This document shows positions 35,337 to 49,900 of a DNA stretch of 64,000 nt, piece by piece. Positions within the stretch are counted from its first letter, which is position 1; each line of letters begins with the position of its first letter. The stretch spans positions 235,794 through 299,793 of the forward strand of contig NMRB01000163.1 in NCBI GenBank assembly GCA_002633025.1, in the 5' to 3' direction. Origin of the DNA: Notospermus geniculatus (taxonomy: Eukaryota; Nemertea; Pilidiophora; Heteronemertea; Lineidae). Both the position numbers and the translations under genes were made by a program. Under the pieces are notes generated by a model that saw only the letters and a list, made by a program, of their open reading frames with translations, was not told the DNA's origin and searched no databases.

Positions 35337-35590
35337 TGTGGTGACCCGACTCTGCGCATCACCCGCCTAAGCTAGTTGTGTACGGGTGACGCGCCGAGCG
35401 GGATCTGCTCCGTCGTCATGGTCGCGGTTGTGACGTCACCTCGCCCGTCGGCCGGGGTCAGTCGGTGTGTTGGCCTGCGCACGAGCACGTGTTTTCATGC
35501 TGCGGAAAGTTTTACCAATAAAGTTGGAATTTATCAGGGAAATCGTGTTCATCGTCGATTTACTACACACGCAATAAAATATACACAACA
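35337..35590 (+). mobile_element. 3' LTR of a Ty3/gypsy-type retrotransposon
   Basis: A polypurine tract (aaggggggga, 35324-35333) is followed by TGTGGTGACCCG. The segment ends in ...ATACACAACA, matching the TG...CA rule. Inside are a GC-rich promoter-like half with a CACCCG/CGGGTG stem and polyadenylation signals (aataaa near 35516 and 35572). The exact 3' boundary is uncertain, and no 5' LTR is visible; it probably lies in the N gap. Confidence 0.6.
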
Positions 35591-36647
35591 CTTTCCTCGC
35601 CTCGTTTTCCTGTGCCAATGAAAAGATAGCACTTGTGCCAGTATGTCAGGTGATATCCTAGCTTTCAAGTTGCACTCTCAAATAAGTACATACAGTCCTG
35701 TAATACATATATTAAACAATGGTCAATATTGATTGTATCAAATGTTAATTCCATGACAAAAAGCACGTGTTTGTCCCCATGGCAAGTCAAGTGTCAATAG
35801 ATTCAACATATTGCCATTATCTGCCAAGCTTATTAAATACATATTGATTGTATGAACAGTTGTCCAGATGTTCCATGTCGGGGTCCTGAGAATAAACTAC
35901 AGCTATGTCAACTAAGCAACATCAACACAGCCACAAACACAGGTGTCACAGTGAATAACTGACACACAGTATCACGGACCTACATCTGAAAGTTCCTATT
36001 TGGAATACTAGTCGTAAAATATTGATCGCAGGCTTTTTCAGCTTTGGCCAAGAAAAATAATGGAGTTTATAACAAACTAGCAAAGTATCCGTCGAATGAC
36101 GGGTCATGAAGTGCTGGGTGCTCCCATAGGCCGAGTTCGATTGGTGTACTCGAGGGCAGAGTGCGGGTTCCGTGAAAATTGAACGTGATTAACATGATAT
36201 CACTTGTTCCACCATCTGCGTATGTCGAGTGGGAGTAAAGTCTGGCAACATCTAACTTTGACCCAATGGAATGCGGAAGTAAGGAAATTGATAGTTGGAT
36301 TTTCTACGGACCTTTAATCACACGCGGCTATTGAATGACCAGTGGACAGCGCGAACAATCGGGGAACGACCACAAATGATCGACAAGCATGATTAAAAAC
36401 CGCAAAGTTCTGCCACATTACATGACTTCCGCATTCCATTGGGTCGAAGTTAGATGTTGCCAGACTTTACCCGTTGGTACACTCTTGGTACCCGTTGGTA
36501 CGAAGAGTGTCACAGCCTTCGGGCGGTAGTTTTCGCATTTACCCGTCACAAAAAATCGGCCTACTCCCTTATTATATAGATACGAAGTGGGTATAAAAAA
36601 TCCATTCCCAAGTGAAAAGGCAAAAGTCATCAACTTGATCAATGAAA
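35591..36647. other. Between the retroelement LTR and the HINT gene
   Basis: This holds MITE family C copy 2 and the 3'UTR side of the HINT gene. I see no other gene. Confidence 0.5.
36236..36469. mobile_element. MITE, family C copy 2
   Basis: This 234-bp element shares its terminal repeats and internal sequence (CACACGCGGCTATTGAATGA) with 22401-22633, differing at scattered positions. It lies about 180 bp beyond the HINT stop codon. Confidence 0.75.
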
Positions 36648-39174
<2,527 letters not shown>

Positions 39175-39342
39175 CTCATCCACTTATTTCATGGTGTTTT
39201 GTCTGCAATTTGAAATGCGATGATAATATCACTGTGTCGTGTTATTTGTGGGCGGCGAGAGTCCTCTCATGAATATTAATTAGGTTCGCCTCAGCCTTGT
39301 GGACGGTCGCGACACAGGGACCTGGAACAGTCCTCATTTAGC

Positions 39343-39671
39343 GTGTTCGGAAAGCTTCCTCGGGGAAGCTCGGGGAAGCGGGAGAGCGTTCGGTAAGGTA
39401 TTTGGCAGGCTGCCAAGGCTTCCTCGAGCCTGGCCGAAGTGAGCGACTAGCCGAGTCGCTCACTTGGGGAAACTCCCGGCATGCATAATTTCGTTTTCTT
39501 TCCAATCCGACATGCTGATTGGCTAAACGTGGAACATTTCACGCCTGCAACCCACAGTAGTACCTTTCCCCGAGGAAGCGCAAATATCGTTCGGAATTTC
39601 GCCTTTACTGGGCATGCTCACATTCCCCGAAGCTCGGGGAAGAAATTTCCTCGGGGAAGCTTTCCGAACAC
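39343..39671. mobile_element. MITE with CTCGGGGAAGC arms
   Basis: Terminal repeats GTGTTCGGAAAGCTTCCTCG and CGAGGAAGCTTTCCGAACAC-type sequence (right arm inverted) enclose 329 bp, with further GCTCGGGGAAG copies near each end. It lies 170 bp upstream of the HINT start, in its likely promoter. Confidence 0.7.
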
Positions 39672-39685
39672 GGCCATTATAAACT

Positions 39686-39984
39686 GAAGGGGTCAGAGCC
39701 AGAACAACCTATATTGTGCTTGCATTTTTTTTATTTTTCAGGAGAAGCTAAAAGCACTTTTTGCACATAGGTCGTTCTGGCTCTGAAAAAATTATTTTTG
39801 ATGAATTTTAGCCAAATGCTAAGATATACACATTTTATGCTGATTTGCTAATGCTAATAACAAATATATTTTTGCTTGTTGTGCTTGTTGAACAGAGCTC
39901 TTTTCAAGCTTCATTTTGGTATATAAGTTCCAAAATAACCTAAGTGGCACACAGGTTTTTCTGGCTCTGAGTCTGACCCCTTCA
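39686..39984. mobile_element. Element with GGGGTCAGAGCCAGAA terminal repeats
   Basis: TGAAGGGGTCAGAGCCAGAA at the left is matched by TTCTGGCTCTGAGTCTGACC at the right. A third inverted partial copy (CGTTCTGGCTCTGAAAA) lies at 39773-39789. Confidence 0.6.
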
Positions 39985-40087
39985 TCTGGTTCCAATCTTC
40001 GCCGCTGCACTTCCTAGGCAATACTATCCATTCAATTCATTATTCAGGAAATAAATTATCTTATCTTCATTTGAGGTGGAATAAACA

Positions 40088-40214
40088 CTAAGGGCCGTAT
40101 GCACGGGTCACACTTTCATTAAAGTCCGACTTTTCTCAATGCTTCAAGCATAGAGAAAGTCTAACTTTAGCTATACTTTAGGCTAAAGTGCGACCCGTGA
40201 ATATGGCCCTAAGG
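40088..40214. mobile_element. Foldback MITE, family A copy 2
   Basis: This copy has the same arms as 434-557 (CTAAGGGCCGTATGCACGGG ... CCCGTGAATATGGCCCTAAG), with the internal sequence inverted relative to copy 1. It lies inside another inverted repeat (39986-40009 with 40217-40240). Confidence 0.7.
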
Positions 40215-40466
40215 GATGCAGCGGCAAAGATTGGAACCAGTCTCCGAGAGGCCTATAGCCTATGGGCCTTTCAGCACGGTAAGCGTTAATTGCAATCATC
40301 CAGAGGTACAATTTGGTGGACTTCGAAAAACATATATTATGGCTTACCCCAACCATCTTTCGAGGATGATCTATTACCCCCTAATCCCTAACCCCTAAAA
40401 ATCCCTTTGAAAGTCCTTTTTTCTATCTCTACCTCTAGATTTGTCATAACCTTTCAGCACAGTTGA

Positions 40467-40709
40467 TCAATCTCGTACCCAGACATTAGTTACGCTCGGC
40501 CGAGCTAGACTGGTCATTCCCGATCCCAAAATAGCTCTGACGGAGAAAGCGTTAGCGATATCCGTTAGCGATATTGGGACCGGGAACCAGTCTAGGCCGA
40601 GCTTGAATGTCGCTATTAACATGGAGGTATAAAATAAAGTCTTATTTCCTCCATGCTATTTTAACAACCTCGGCCCGAGCGTTACGAATCACTAGGTACG
40701 AGATTGGCA
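40467..40709. mobile_element. Foldback element just upstream of DENND5
   Basis: CAATCTCGTACCCAGACATT and TTACGCTCGGCCGAG at the left are matched in reverse by CTCGGCCCGAGCGTTACG and AGGTACGAGATTG at the right. An inner pair, CTAGACTGGT / ACCAGTCTAG, is nested inside. It ends about 200 bp before the DENND5 ATG. Confidence 0.65.
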
Positions 40710-40850
40710 GTTGATATATCCTGTTGCCTGTGGACCCGACCCGCGCACATAAATTATGATAATGATCATCTTTCGCGGTGTGTTCTGCAACCGATGTAAA
40801 GCTGCGCAATGAAGTGCGCACATCGCCAGAAGGAAAACAAAACAGGCAAA

Positions 40851-40883
40851 ATGGCTGTCACTCCTGAATTCTCTGAAATGTAG
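40851..40883 (+). promoter_or_regulatory. Upstream ORF 1 before the DENND5 start
   Basis: A ten-codon ORF (MAVTPEFSEM, then TAG) lies 30 nt before the main start codon, in the inferred 5'UTR. Its ATG context (gcaaaATGg) is good, so scanning ribosomes could use it. Confidence 0.5.
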
Positions 40884-40884
40884 G

Positions 40885-40917
40885 ATGAAAAATTACTCAT
40901 TCCTGCTGGAACAATGA
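40885..40917 (+). promoter_or_regulatory. Upstream ORF 2 overlapping the DENND5 start codon
   Basis: A second ten-codon ORF ([10 protein letters not shown]) starts one base after the stop of uORF 1. Its stop TGA overlaps the DENND5 ATG in the tetranucleotide ATGA. This spacing suits termination-reinitiation control of translation. Confidence 0.5.
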
Positions 40918-43900
40918 ATTCTCCAAGTTCTGCAGCCACCAGATTCGCAGATTACTTTGTTATCTGTGGATTAGATGTGGAATCTGGTATTGAACCGGAT
41001 CAACTTGCCGGTAAGTCCGCTTTTTTGTCGGCATCTCCATTCGATTCGAAGTCAGTCCATCCAAAACCATGAAAACGTGAACTGGTGAAAAGTCAAAAGA
41101 ACTGTCATGAATCCATGCAATCACAACAGCAGTTCTTCCATCAATCCATGTCTTCATTCATGAGATAAGTTCACAGGCTCATATCATACATGACCGGTAG
41201 CCTATACATGCTATAGGCCTAGGCTATAGGCCTAGCCTTAGGCCTATCACGTGTAGGCTATAGGCCTATGCTCCTCTGCAGTGTAGGCCTATGCATGCAC
41301 AACAGGATCTCATTCTCATCGCCATCGCCATGATCCGCATCCGGAACATGATTGATCCATTTTTTTAGGCCCATGCCATTTTTGTAGGCCTAGGCTAGTA
41401 GGCTAGGGCGGGCACTCTCCATGCTCTCGTTCGTTCGTTCATCAGTTCATTGTTGGATACCTTAAAGGACTACGGTATTGCCACTTTTTCTCGACAGCCG
41501 GCGCCACTCTCCCAACCCAGGGACTAACTACTGGTAGGCCTACGTTGTCGGCGAATTGACCCGATTTACTACGTACATTTTGTAATGCATTTTTGTAGTT
41601 CCTCTTACTGCCGCTAGGTGGCTCCCTCTACGTCGGCAGTCAAATAACGCATTTGAGATCCAATACTGTGCTCCTATAACAAGACCCGTCGCTGTCCCCG
41701 TCGTGATTTCGATTTCTGTGTTGTACATAGACTCTATCACTCCAAAAGAGCGCAGCACCTGACGGGGTTATGCCCTAGCGTCATGACGTCCCGCACATCA
41801 TTTCTGAACGCATGACGTGACTCGAAAAAAAAATCCGGTTGTTTCAGCGATCATGACGTCGTGAAACAATCTGATTTTTTTTCGTGTCTCACCTCAAGAC
41901 ATCATGAAATGACGCGCGGGACGTCATGACGCTGACCCCGTCAGGTGCTGGAGTGATATCGTCTATTGGTGGGGATTCCTCCACGCGGAGAAGGTCCCGG
42001 CGGACTGTAATACGTCGTGGAACCTCTGACGACTCCAACTTTCCGTCGTGAATTTTGAGAAGTTTTCTATCGAATCTCGGGAAGGCCAATATTTATTTTA
42101 CTCAATCATTGAATAGATTCACGACAATCGATGTTTTTTTCTGATGCCCCAAAAACTGCTCTGTGTTCAGGAATTGGCAGTGCATGACGCCGTGATGTTG
42201 TTTGCCCGCGACAGCGAAGTGACGGATCTTAACGTCTCTAGTGTCTTCCATCTTCTTTCCATCAATCATCGACCGACAGGACCACACACTGCCAGATCAC
42301 CCCATCAGCATCACTTGTGGTCGATGATGGTGGTTAGGCCAAGGCAGGGGACTGTAGGCCTAGGTCCTTACACACTTTACTGACAATGTATATCTACGGT
42401 ATACGTTGTCAGTAAAGTGTGTAAAAACCTTGCCTTTAATACGGTCCCCTAGCCACAAGAACATGTGCCATGCCCTAAAGACATGAAGTAAGAGGAGGAC
42501 CATCACTCAGTAACAATGCACTCGCGTGACTGCCTCTCTGAAAGCGCAGTTGTCGGTTCGTAAGAACACCGAATCGGAGTTGGTTTTGGTTTTGTATGAT
42601 AACCTCAAGTTCTTATATGTTTATGGAATATGATGAACAGATATTGCATACTGGGAGATAATTGAGCATTTTAATGAAAGAACTCTGATTCTATCTGTTC
42701 AAACGGCCGGTTGATGTTCTAACTTAACTATCTCTGCCATTGACACACCTCTGGCGCTACAGTGCTTGCCGCCGGAGCGCCATGGGTGTAGACGACGGCA
42801 GCGACGGGAACTGATCTACCTTGCGACATTATGGGCAGAGTGGTGCGGCAGAGTTAACAAAATGTAACCTAAGAGTGTAAATTTGCATTTTATTTTTATT
42901 TCTAAGTCATTCTAGTTCATGATTCTTGCGTTTAAAAAGCAAACTGCACGTTAATTGATTCTGATTTTGTGACTTGCTGCTCTGATTCAGTCCGATCCTA
43001 GAGAGTAGCAGGCCAAGTGCTGGACTAAAATGCATTTTAGCGTTAAAACAGCTTTGAAAATTTGGGCCCTGGTGTCCAAATGTGGGAAATATAACATGTA
43101 TAATTCCGTAGGGCTATTTTAGCCGCCAATTTGCAGTTGGCCATGTCTGAAGTTTTACGATTGCGTCATGCCGTGCACCGGACCCGTACTAAGCCAGTCT
43201 TGTTTCTATCTTTAATTCCAAAAAGAAGAATATTCTTGGACTTGATTCACATGTTGTAAGATCATGTGCATGTGCCATGTAATTAATATAGGGCACTTAT
43301 GATGGGAAGTCAGGAAACATCAGACATGTCAGGATATGAGAAGACAGTGTTCATTGAAAGTGACTATGTATATATGCTAAAATGGCTCTATCTGACAGTA
43401 AATGTATGTATGTACATGTATGTATGTATCGTTTGGAAGCTTCATAACCCTTTTAAGGGTCTTAAGCTTATACTATGGTATGGAGTCCACGACAGGCTAC
43501 TGTCCACCTGTGTTGGGTCTTTTACTTGCCCTGGCATAGACACTCAGGTACAAGGGACCACGGCTTTCAGTCTCATCCGACAGACCCTAAATTGGTTCAC
43601 GACTTTTTTTCACAACTTGTATGTGTCCTGGCCGGGGATCGAACCCACGCACCGACCCTGTTAGAATTGAAAGTCAAGCGTGTTAGACCACTCGACCACC
43701 GGACCAGGACAAATGAGTGCTATAGTGTTAGCATGGTTACCGTAGTCTTATGAAATGAATGAATTTTTTGCTCTGAATGCTGACCTTGTTAATAGCGCTT
43801 CAAGCGGTGCATGCAGTTGCAAGGTACCCTGACATTGCTTGTATAATAGCGATTAGCCTAAGTTCCAGTGTGGAGGCATATTGCCAACTCTGCAGCCATC

Positions 43901-46900
43901 CAGTCAGTCAGGGCCAGCCGCACATAAAGTCCAATAGTGCTACTGGCGATGGCGCTATCGACAGTTAGTTATAACGCCTTTTTCCAACTAAACCGCCGAT
44001 AGCAGGCACCGAAAGCACTATCAGTTTCTGTGCGGTCGGCCCAGGTGTCCCTACATGCCTGGTGAGACACTATTAAGGCCCGGTTGCACCAGCGATGCTG
44101 AAAGTTAAGTTTGAGGTTGACCTCAACTAAGTATGATTTTCCATACAATTTGAGGTTGAGAACGACTTTGAGGTTAACTTGAGAACACAAAGTCGACCTT
44201 TAAAAGTATGACTGGTGCAACCGGGCCTAAGACTGAGAGTGTTAAATTCAAGAAGCAGCTGGACCTCAGTCAAGTCAGTTGTCAGGATCAGAACTTCCTA
44301 GTAGCAAAAATAGATAAGAGAGGAAGTCCTCTCTTATCTATTTTTGCTAGTAGATGTAACCTAAACCCCCTCCATGATGAGAACTCTAACAGTTTTCACA
44401 CAACATTTGTTTAGTGCTTTTCGAAGTGACAATGAACATCCATAATTTGTATTATGAAAAGATTTTGTTTGTGAAATCTCAAGGCTATAGCATTGTAAAT
44501 GTAGTAAGGTTGTACACAATATTATTGGTTTCTCCTGTCACACTCACAGAACATTTTCAAACAACGATACTGTACATCAAATTCTTTATGCCAGAACACT
44601 TCATGTGAACTCCATCTGCCATAATTTGAAAAGGATGAGAGTATGCCAACATGTGAATGTCTAGATGTAATATGAACGTTACATGCCAGCCCAATATTTA
44701 TGCTTTGTCAATAACTCTTGCAGACAACCTAGGATCTCTGGAGCCAACTTATTTCATTTAGACTGCTAAGATGACTCTATGAAATTTGGTTTTTGTTTAT
44801 GAGAGTATTGAACTTTCCTGGACTGCATAGTGAATTATGATGCTGAATGCATGGGTAGTATGTGATATGTTCCAAAAGCCCCATTAGTTTTCATTGCTGA
44901 CCATGTTCCAGAATATTTGAGGAGTTTTAAATAAAATGTTATGGCATGCTAGCTGTTCGTCATATCATCCATATGACGAACACAATCTTAACACAAGATA
45001 CAAAACTGATACTGGTATCAGTTTTGTATCTTGTGTTACCATTCAGTCAAATTCTGAACATGAGCAGAGCAGCAGTGTCTAGGGCCAGAAGCTACAATGG
45101 ATGGAAAATTCAGTACATAATATCATGATATTTACAATGTAGTTTAATGCTTATGAGGCCCCAAAATTAAATAAATTGTATCATCCATTTGAATTTGAAA
45201 AATCATGTTGATATCAGCCCATGACAGTACCACTGACAGTTGTAATATTGTGCTTGGTCATGTTAGTCTGCACCAAACCCTTTTCTTTATCAAGTATTGT
45301 ACATCCCCGACATCATTACATTTTTGTCAGACAGATGATAAAAAACGTTATTTATCATCACTGTGATGGGATGGGATGTAAGCTAAAAACGTTGAGTTGT
45401 TTGTAGTGTGTCTGAGTTCTTGCAGCGATGCAATGGAGAGACTTGCTAGTGACCTTCATTGTCGCTTTCATGTTGGCTGCCAATGATTTATTGATTCAGT
45501 TCGCGCTGAAAGATGACTCCGTGCATTTGACTTTGATTGATAGGGTGCCAAGATATAGCGATTTTATTCCGTCGTCTGTCTGTGGACGCAGTCATCATGG
45601 CCATGCCATTATGTTTGTTGCTTGAGGAAAAAAACAAAACATGAATAGATTCCATACTTTGAACAGTATACCATATACTGCACTTCCCCAACCAGTGTTT
45701 CCGTGAGAGGGTACTAAGGGTACGATGCTAGTACCCTCAAGGGAACAGAAAAGGGACATTTTCTTTAATTTCATGAGGTTTTCGTTGATTTTGAAGAAAT
45801 TAGTACCCTCAAAAAAATTTCTGGCAGAGACCCTGCCAACGAAGCTCCAAGTCCAAGTGTTTGACAGTGCTTGGAGACTGGAGGGTTAATTCTGACTGTC
45901 TCCTCGTTGTTTTGATCAAGCAGTTGCACATACATGCTCGACAAAGCTTTCTGTAGCTGGGGGCTATTCCTACATCAGTGCTATCCAGTGTCTGTATCTC
46001 GGTGGTTTCTTATTCCTTAGATACCGTTATAAGCTCGTTATTAATGGACATAAGTTCCTTTGAACTTTCAGGGTTGACTTCGGCATTGTGGTTAACCCTT
46101 TCAATTTTCATTTGCCTGCGAGTGCGAGCAGATTTTTCCAGCTGTACATTGTTTACACAGTCTGAGGTAACTCTGTGACTCTAAATGCCTGTGATCTGTC
46201 GTGTCCTTATTTGGCATTGTTGTTTACCTGATGTGTTTCTTATTTTTTCTTTCCAGGAGATAATTTGCATTGCCCACCTCTGGAGAGACCGTTTAAGGCC
46301 AAGAGCCTTGCACACTACCCACAAAATGTTCCATGGAACCCATTCGATGAGGAAGCAGTGGGAATGGTATCTGATTTGTTGAAATTGTTGTATTCACTTT
46401 TAACAGAACCACCCGTTTTGTAACCAGTGAATATTATATGGGATCGGTGGTGGATTCTTGCTGTTATAATAACATATGATGGCCCACCATGTCTAATTTT
46501 GATCTCAAAGCTACCCATATTACAGCATGATGTGGAATACCACTCAATGATTTTGCAAATCGTTTTGTTCTGTATGTGGTATGAATCACTCTGTCTCCTT
46601 CTTTTCTATTTCAGCTCAGTTTTCCCCGCGGTCTGTCCTTCAGAATCCAGGCACAAAAAAGACTGTCACGTTTCCATTCATTCCTCATCACCAAAGAGGA
46701 CGGCTCACGGACATATGCTGGTTGCTACACCTTCTATGAAGAAGTAGTCAACTCAGAGATATGTGCTGCAATGCAGACCTTGCATGCCATGCACTTGGCA
46801 GAACTTAGTAACGATCAATCCAGAACTCTATACTCCCACCTAGGACCTGTGCATGAACGGAGTCCAAAGTCAAAACAAAAACATGGCGTGAACATGGATA

Positions 46901-49900
46901 GCTTTTATGACATTAGCAAGGACACACTCTATGTCACAAAATCTATATGCATTCTCTCTCAACTGCCGTTTGTTACTGCGATACAGGAATTTCTCTCAAC
47001 GTTACATAACGCTGTGATTAGCACGGAGAAGTCCAGCCTGCCACTTGAAAGTTACATCTATAACATACTGTATGAAGTGCCATTGCCACCACCAGGACGA
47101 AGTATGAAGTTCTCTGTGCTGAACAAGTCAATCTACTGCCAAAGACCAGGTAAATTTGTTGGACTTGAGAAAGCTATTGTCCCAAGGCAGTGTCCTTTTA
47201 CCGATTGTTAGCCACAAGTTGTGAAACTTTCAAGTTGAATGTGAGTGAAGCTTTGTTTCTGAGTTACGTACGTCATTAGAATTGAGAAAGTTGTGAAAGT
47301 GACCATAGTCTGAGAAAATGTAGAATTTGTCGCCTTTTTCAATCATTTGCCTCATTCCTTCCAGGTATAAGCGAGCTACCATTCTTTGAGTACTCACTCC
47401 AAGAACTATTCACACTGATCGGCATTGAGAATGTCCTCCAGGTCTTCACAAGTTTCTTATTAGAACACCAGATTCTACTCTATTCTCGTGGTAAGAATGA
47501 TGTATGAGTTTCCATTTCTTAAAGGACCACGGTATTGCCACTTTTTCTCAACAGCCGACGCCACCGTGCCACTCTCCAACCCAGGGACTAACGATGTTGT
47601 CGGCGAATTGACCCAATTTACTACGTACATTTTGTAATGCATTTTTGTAGTTCATCTTACTATCGCTAGGTGGCTCCCTCTACGTCGGCAGTCAAATAAC
47701 GCATTTGAGATCCAATACCGTGCTCCTATAAGTTTTCAGTATAAGCAGTCTCCAAATAGAGGAGTTGCTTTTGTTGTAAGGATATTGTGAAAAACACAGC
47801 CAGTCACATACATGTACAACCAAGACAAGTATGTGTGTTTAACCATGTTTCATTGTACCAGTACCTAGGTTTGAACCACCATTACTGTCAACTTTATATC
47901 TGTGAGGATTCTTATGCATTTCTTCAGCATCACTGTAATGTTTATGCATCCTTTTCAGACTTTCACAAACTGATGCTTGTAGCAGAAGGGATCAGTTGCC
48001 TAATCTTCCCATTTCAATGGCAGCATGTCTACGTGCCCATCCTCCCTGCCTCTCTGATGCATTTCCTCGATGCCCCTGTGCCATTTGTCATGGGTCTCCA
48101 CCATTGTGGTCAAGATCGGTCACAGTTACAATTGCCTAGTGAGGTACGTAGCATTAATTGATACAAAAACTCAGCATTCTGTTCATCACATGTACTGTGA
48201 ACATCACACTTGCTTATATTTGTGTGCATCTATGAATTCTTACGACTGTGAGTATAATAAGGCACTTGTATGGTTTACTTTCAGGCAAACATGTGCTTTG
48301 TCGACATCGATGATCAAGTTGTGGAGACACCTGAGGACCTACCAGCATTTCCAAACATTATGGAACTTAGAGAAGAGGTGACTGAAGTATTTGTGAAATA
48401 TCTAGTGCCTGATACGAATACCTCATTGGACAGTGAGAACAATGCTGTGGCGGCAGACATACCGGTGGACTACAATACAAAATATTACCGTGACAGTCTA
48501 AAGCGTCATAACAATGGAAATGAACCAGAAAATGTGGAACCTAGCTGTGAAGGGCACCGATCAAGCATTCCGCAAAATCGGTATGAAATACTCAAACAAA
48601 GCGAGGCAATGCAGAAGGTTACTGCCATTGCCAAAAAAACTGGTGTGATTTCATCTTTACACGATGTGCATGACGACCTCTCAGGTGATGTAGGCAATGC
48701 TAACGAACAAAAAAAGGACAATGCTAATGAACAAAATAATCAAAATAACAATAATATGGAAAAAACTTGTCTAGCTGGGATGCTATTCAATAATGCAATG
48801 CGAGAGGTCTTTCTGAACCATCTTGTGTACATGTTTATATCTTATGAATCATTTGTGATACAACCATCGCAGGACATGGAGTCCTGGTTGACGAACCGGG
48901 AATCCATGCAGAACTTCGACAAAGCAGCATTTCTGAGCGATCAACCAGACGCTTACCTCCCTTTTCTGTGCCCATTCTTGGAGACGCAGATGTTTACATC
49001 ATACATTGATAATAAGATCATGTCAGTGTGGGAAGATCCAGAACCGAGCCTGCGGCTGTTTGAAGCACGGATGAAAGCAGTCAAAGAACAATACGGAGAA
49101 CTCAGGACACACCAGTATTGTCGGTGTACGACGATCAGGGATTCAGGTGAGTGTATCATGGGTTCTCTGAAGCACACTGATTGCAAGGGTGCTTGGTGCA
49201 GATGTGGGCCAAGTAAGCCTGTCACCCTTGACGGCAGTGAGTGAGTGATTAGGCAACCACTGAAGTTGTCTCTCTTCTACTGTCGAGAGAACACATTTCA
49301 AAAACATGAAACAGACTTCTCTTGAAGAATAGCATTTTACGAAATATTTCCAACTCGTAAGCAAATCCTATTTGAGCCACAGCTTATTAGCAAATCATGT
49401 GACCATCAATATTCACCATCTTTCCTCCTGCACAGAAGCCCTCTTAGAGAAGCGAGCAGCTGTCATCGACCACATTGCAATAGAACCACATGCACTGGAC
49501 ACCAAATCTAGTCCAACCAGCTACAAGAGAAACTTTTTCCCAAAGCTTGATTCAAACTCATTAAATAGAGAGCCAGTAACAAACAGGTAAGATGGGCAAT
49601 CTAGGAGGCTGGTGTGGCAATCTGCAGGCAATCTCTAGCGTATAAGTTACGAAATTTGTGGAGATCACTGACAAAAGTACTGGTGGTACATGCTAGGTCT
49701 GAATTTCATTCAGTAAAGAGTGGGCTGCCTATCAGACAAAACCTTCGTGAACAAGAGGTCTTGTCTATAAAGTTTGTTGCATCTCTTACTTCTCACCTCG
49801 CAGGAGTGGAAGACGTGGCAGTGCCAGCTGGAGGCGGAAGGACAGGATGTTTCAGCATTCTCAGCATCTGGGGCTACAGCTGAACTCTGATCAGAGAGAG

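Larger units (their letters stand above)
39175..40850. other. Shared upstream region of the divergent HINT and DENND5 genes
   Basis: The two start codons are 1.74 kb apart, facing away from each other. At least four inverted-repeat elements fill most of the space (39343, 39686, 40088, 40467). Promoters are not individually recognisable. Confidence 0.5.
41011..46256 (+). other. DENND5 intron 1
   Basis: A 5.2-kb intron rich in TAGGCCTA words (41200-41290). It holds MITE D copy 1, the 41727 foldback, the 42368 hairpin, a TATG microsatellite near 43402-43430, the SINE, the 44073 MITE and the perfect hairpins. Confidence 0.7.

Noticed and set aside
43625-43710. Functional tRNA gene
   Set aside because: The anticodon arm is irregular and the tRNA-like part is fused to a SINE body.
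44302-44349. MicroRNA precursor
   Set aside because: A 2-nt loop with perfect pairing does not match animal pre-miRNA structure.
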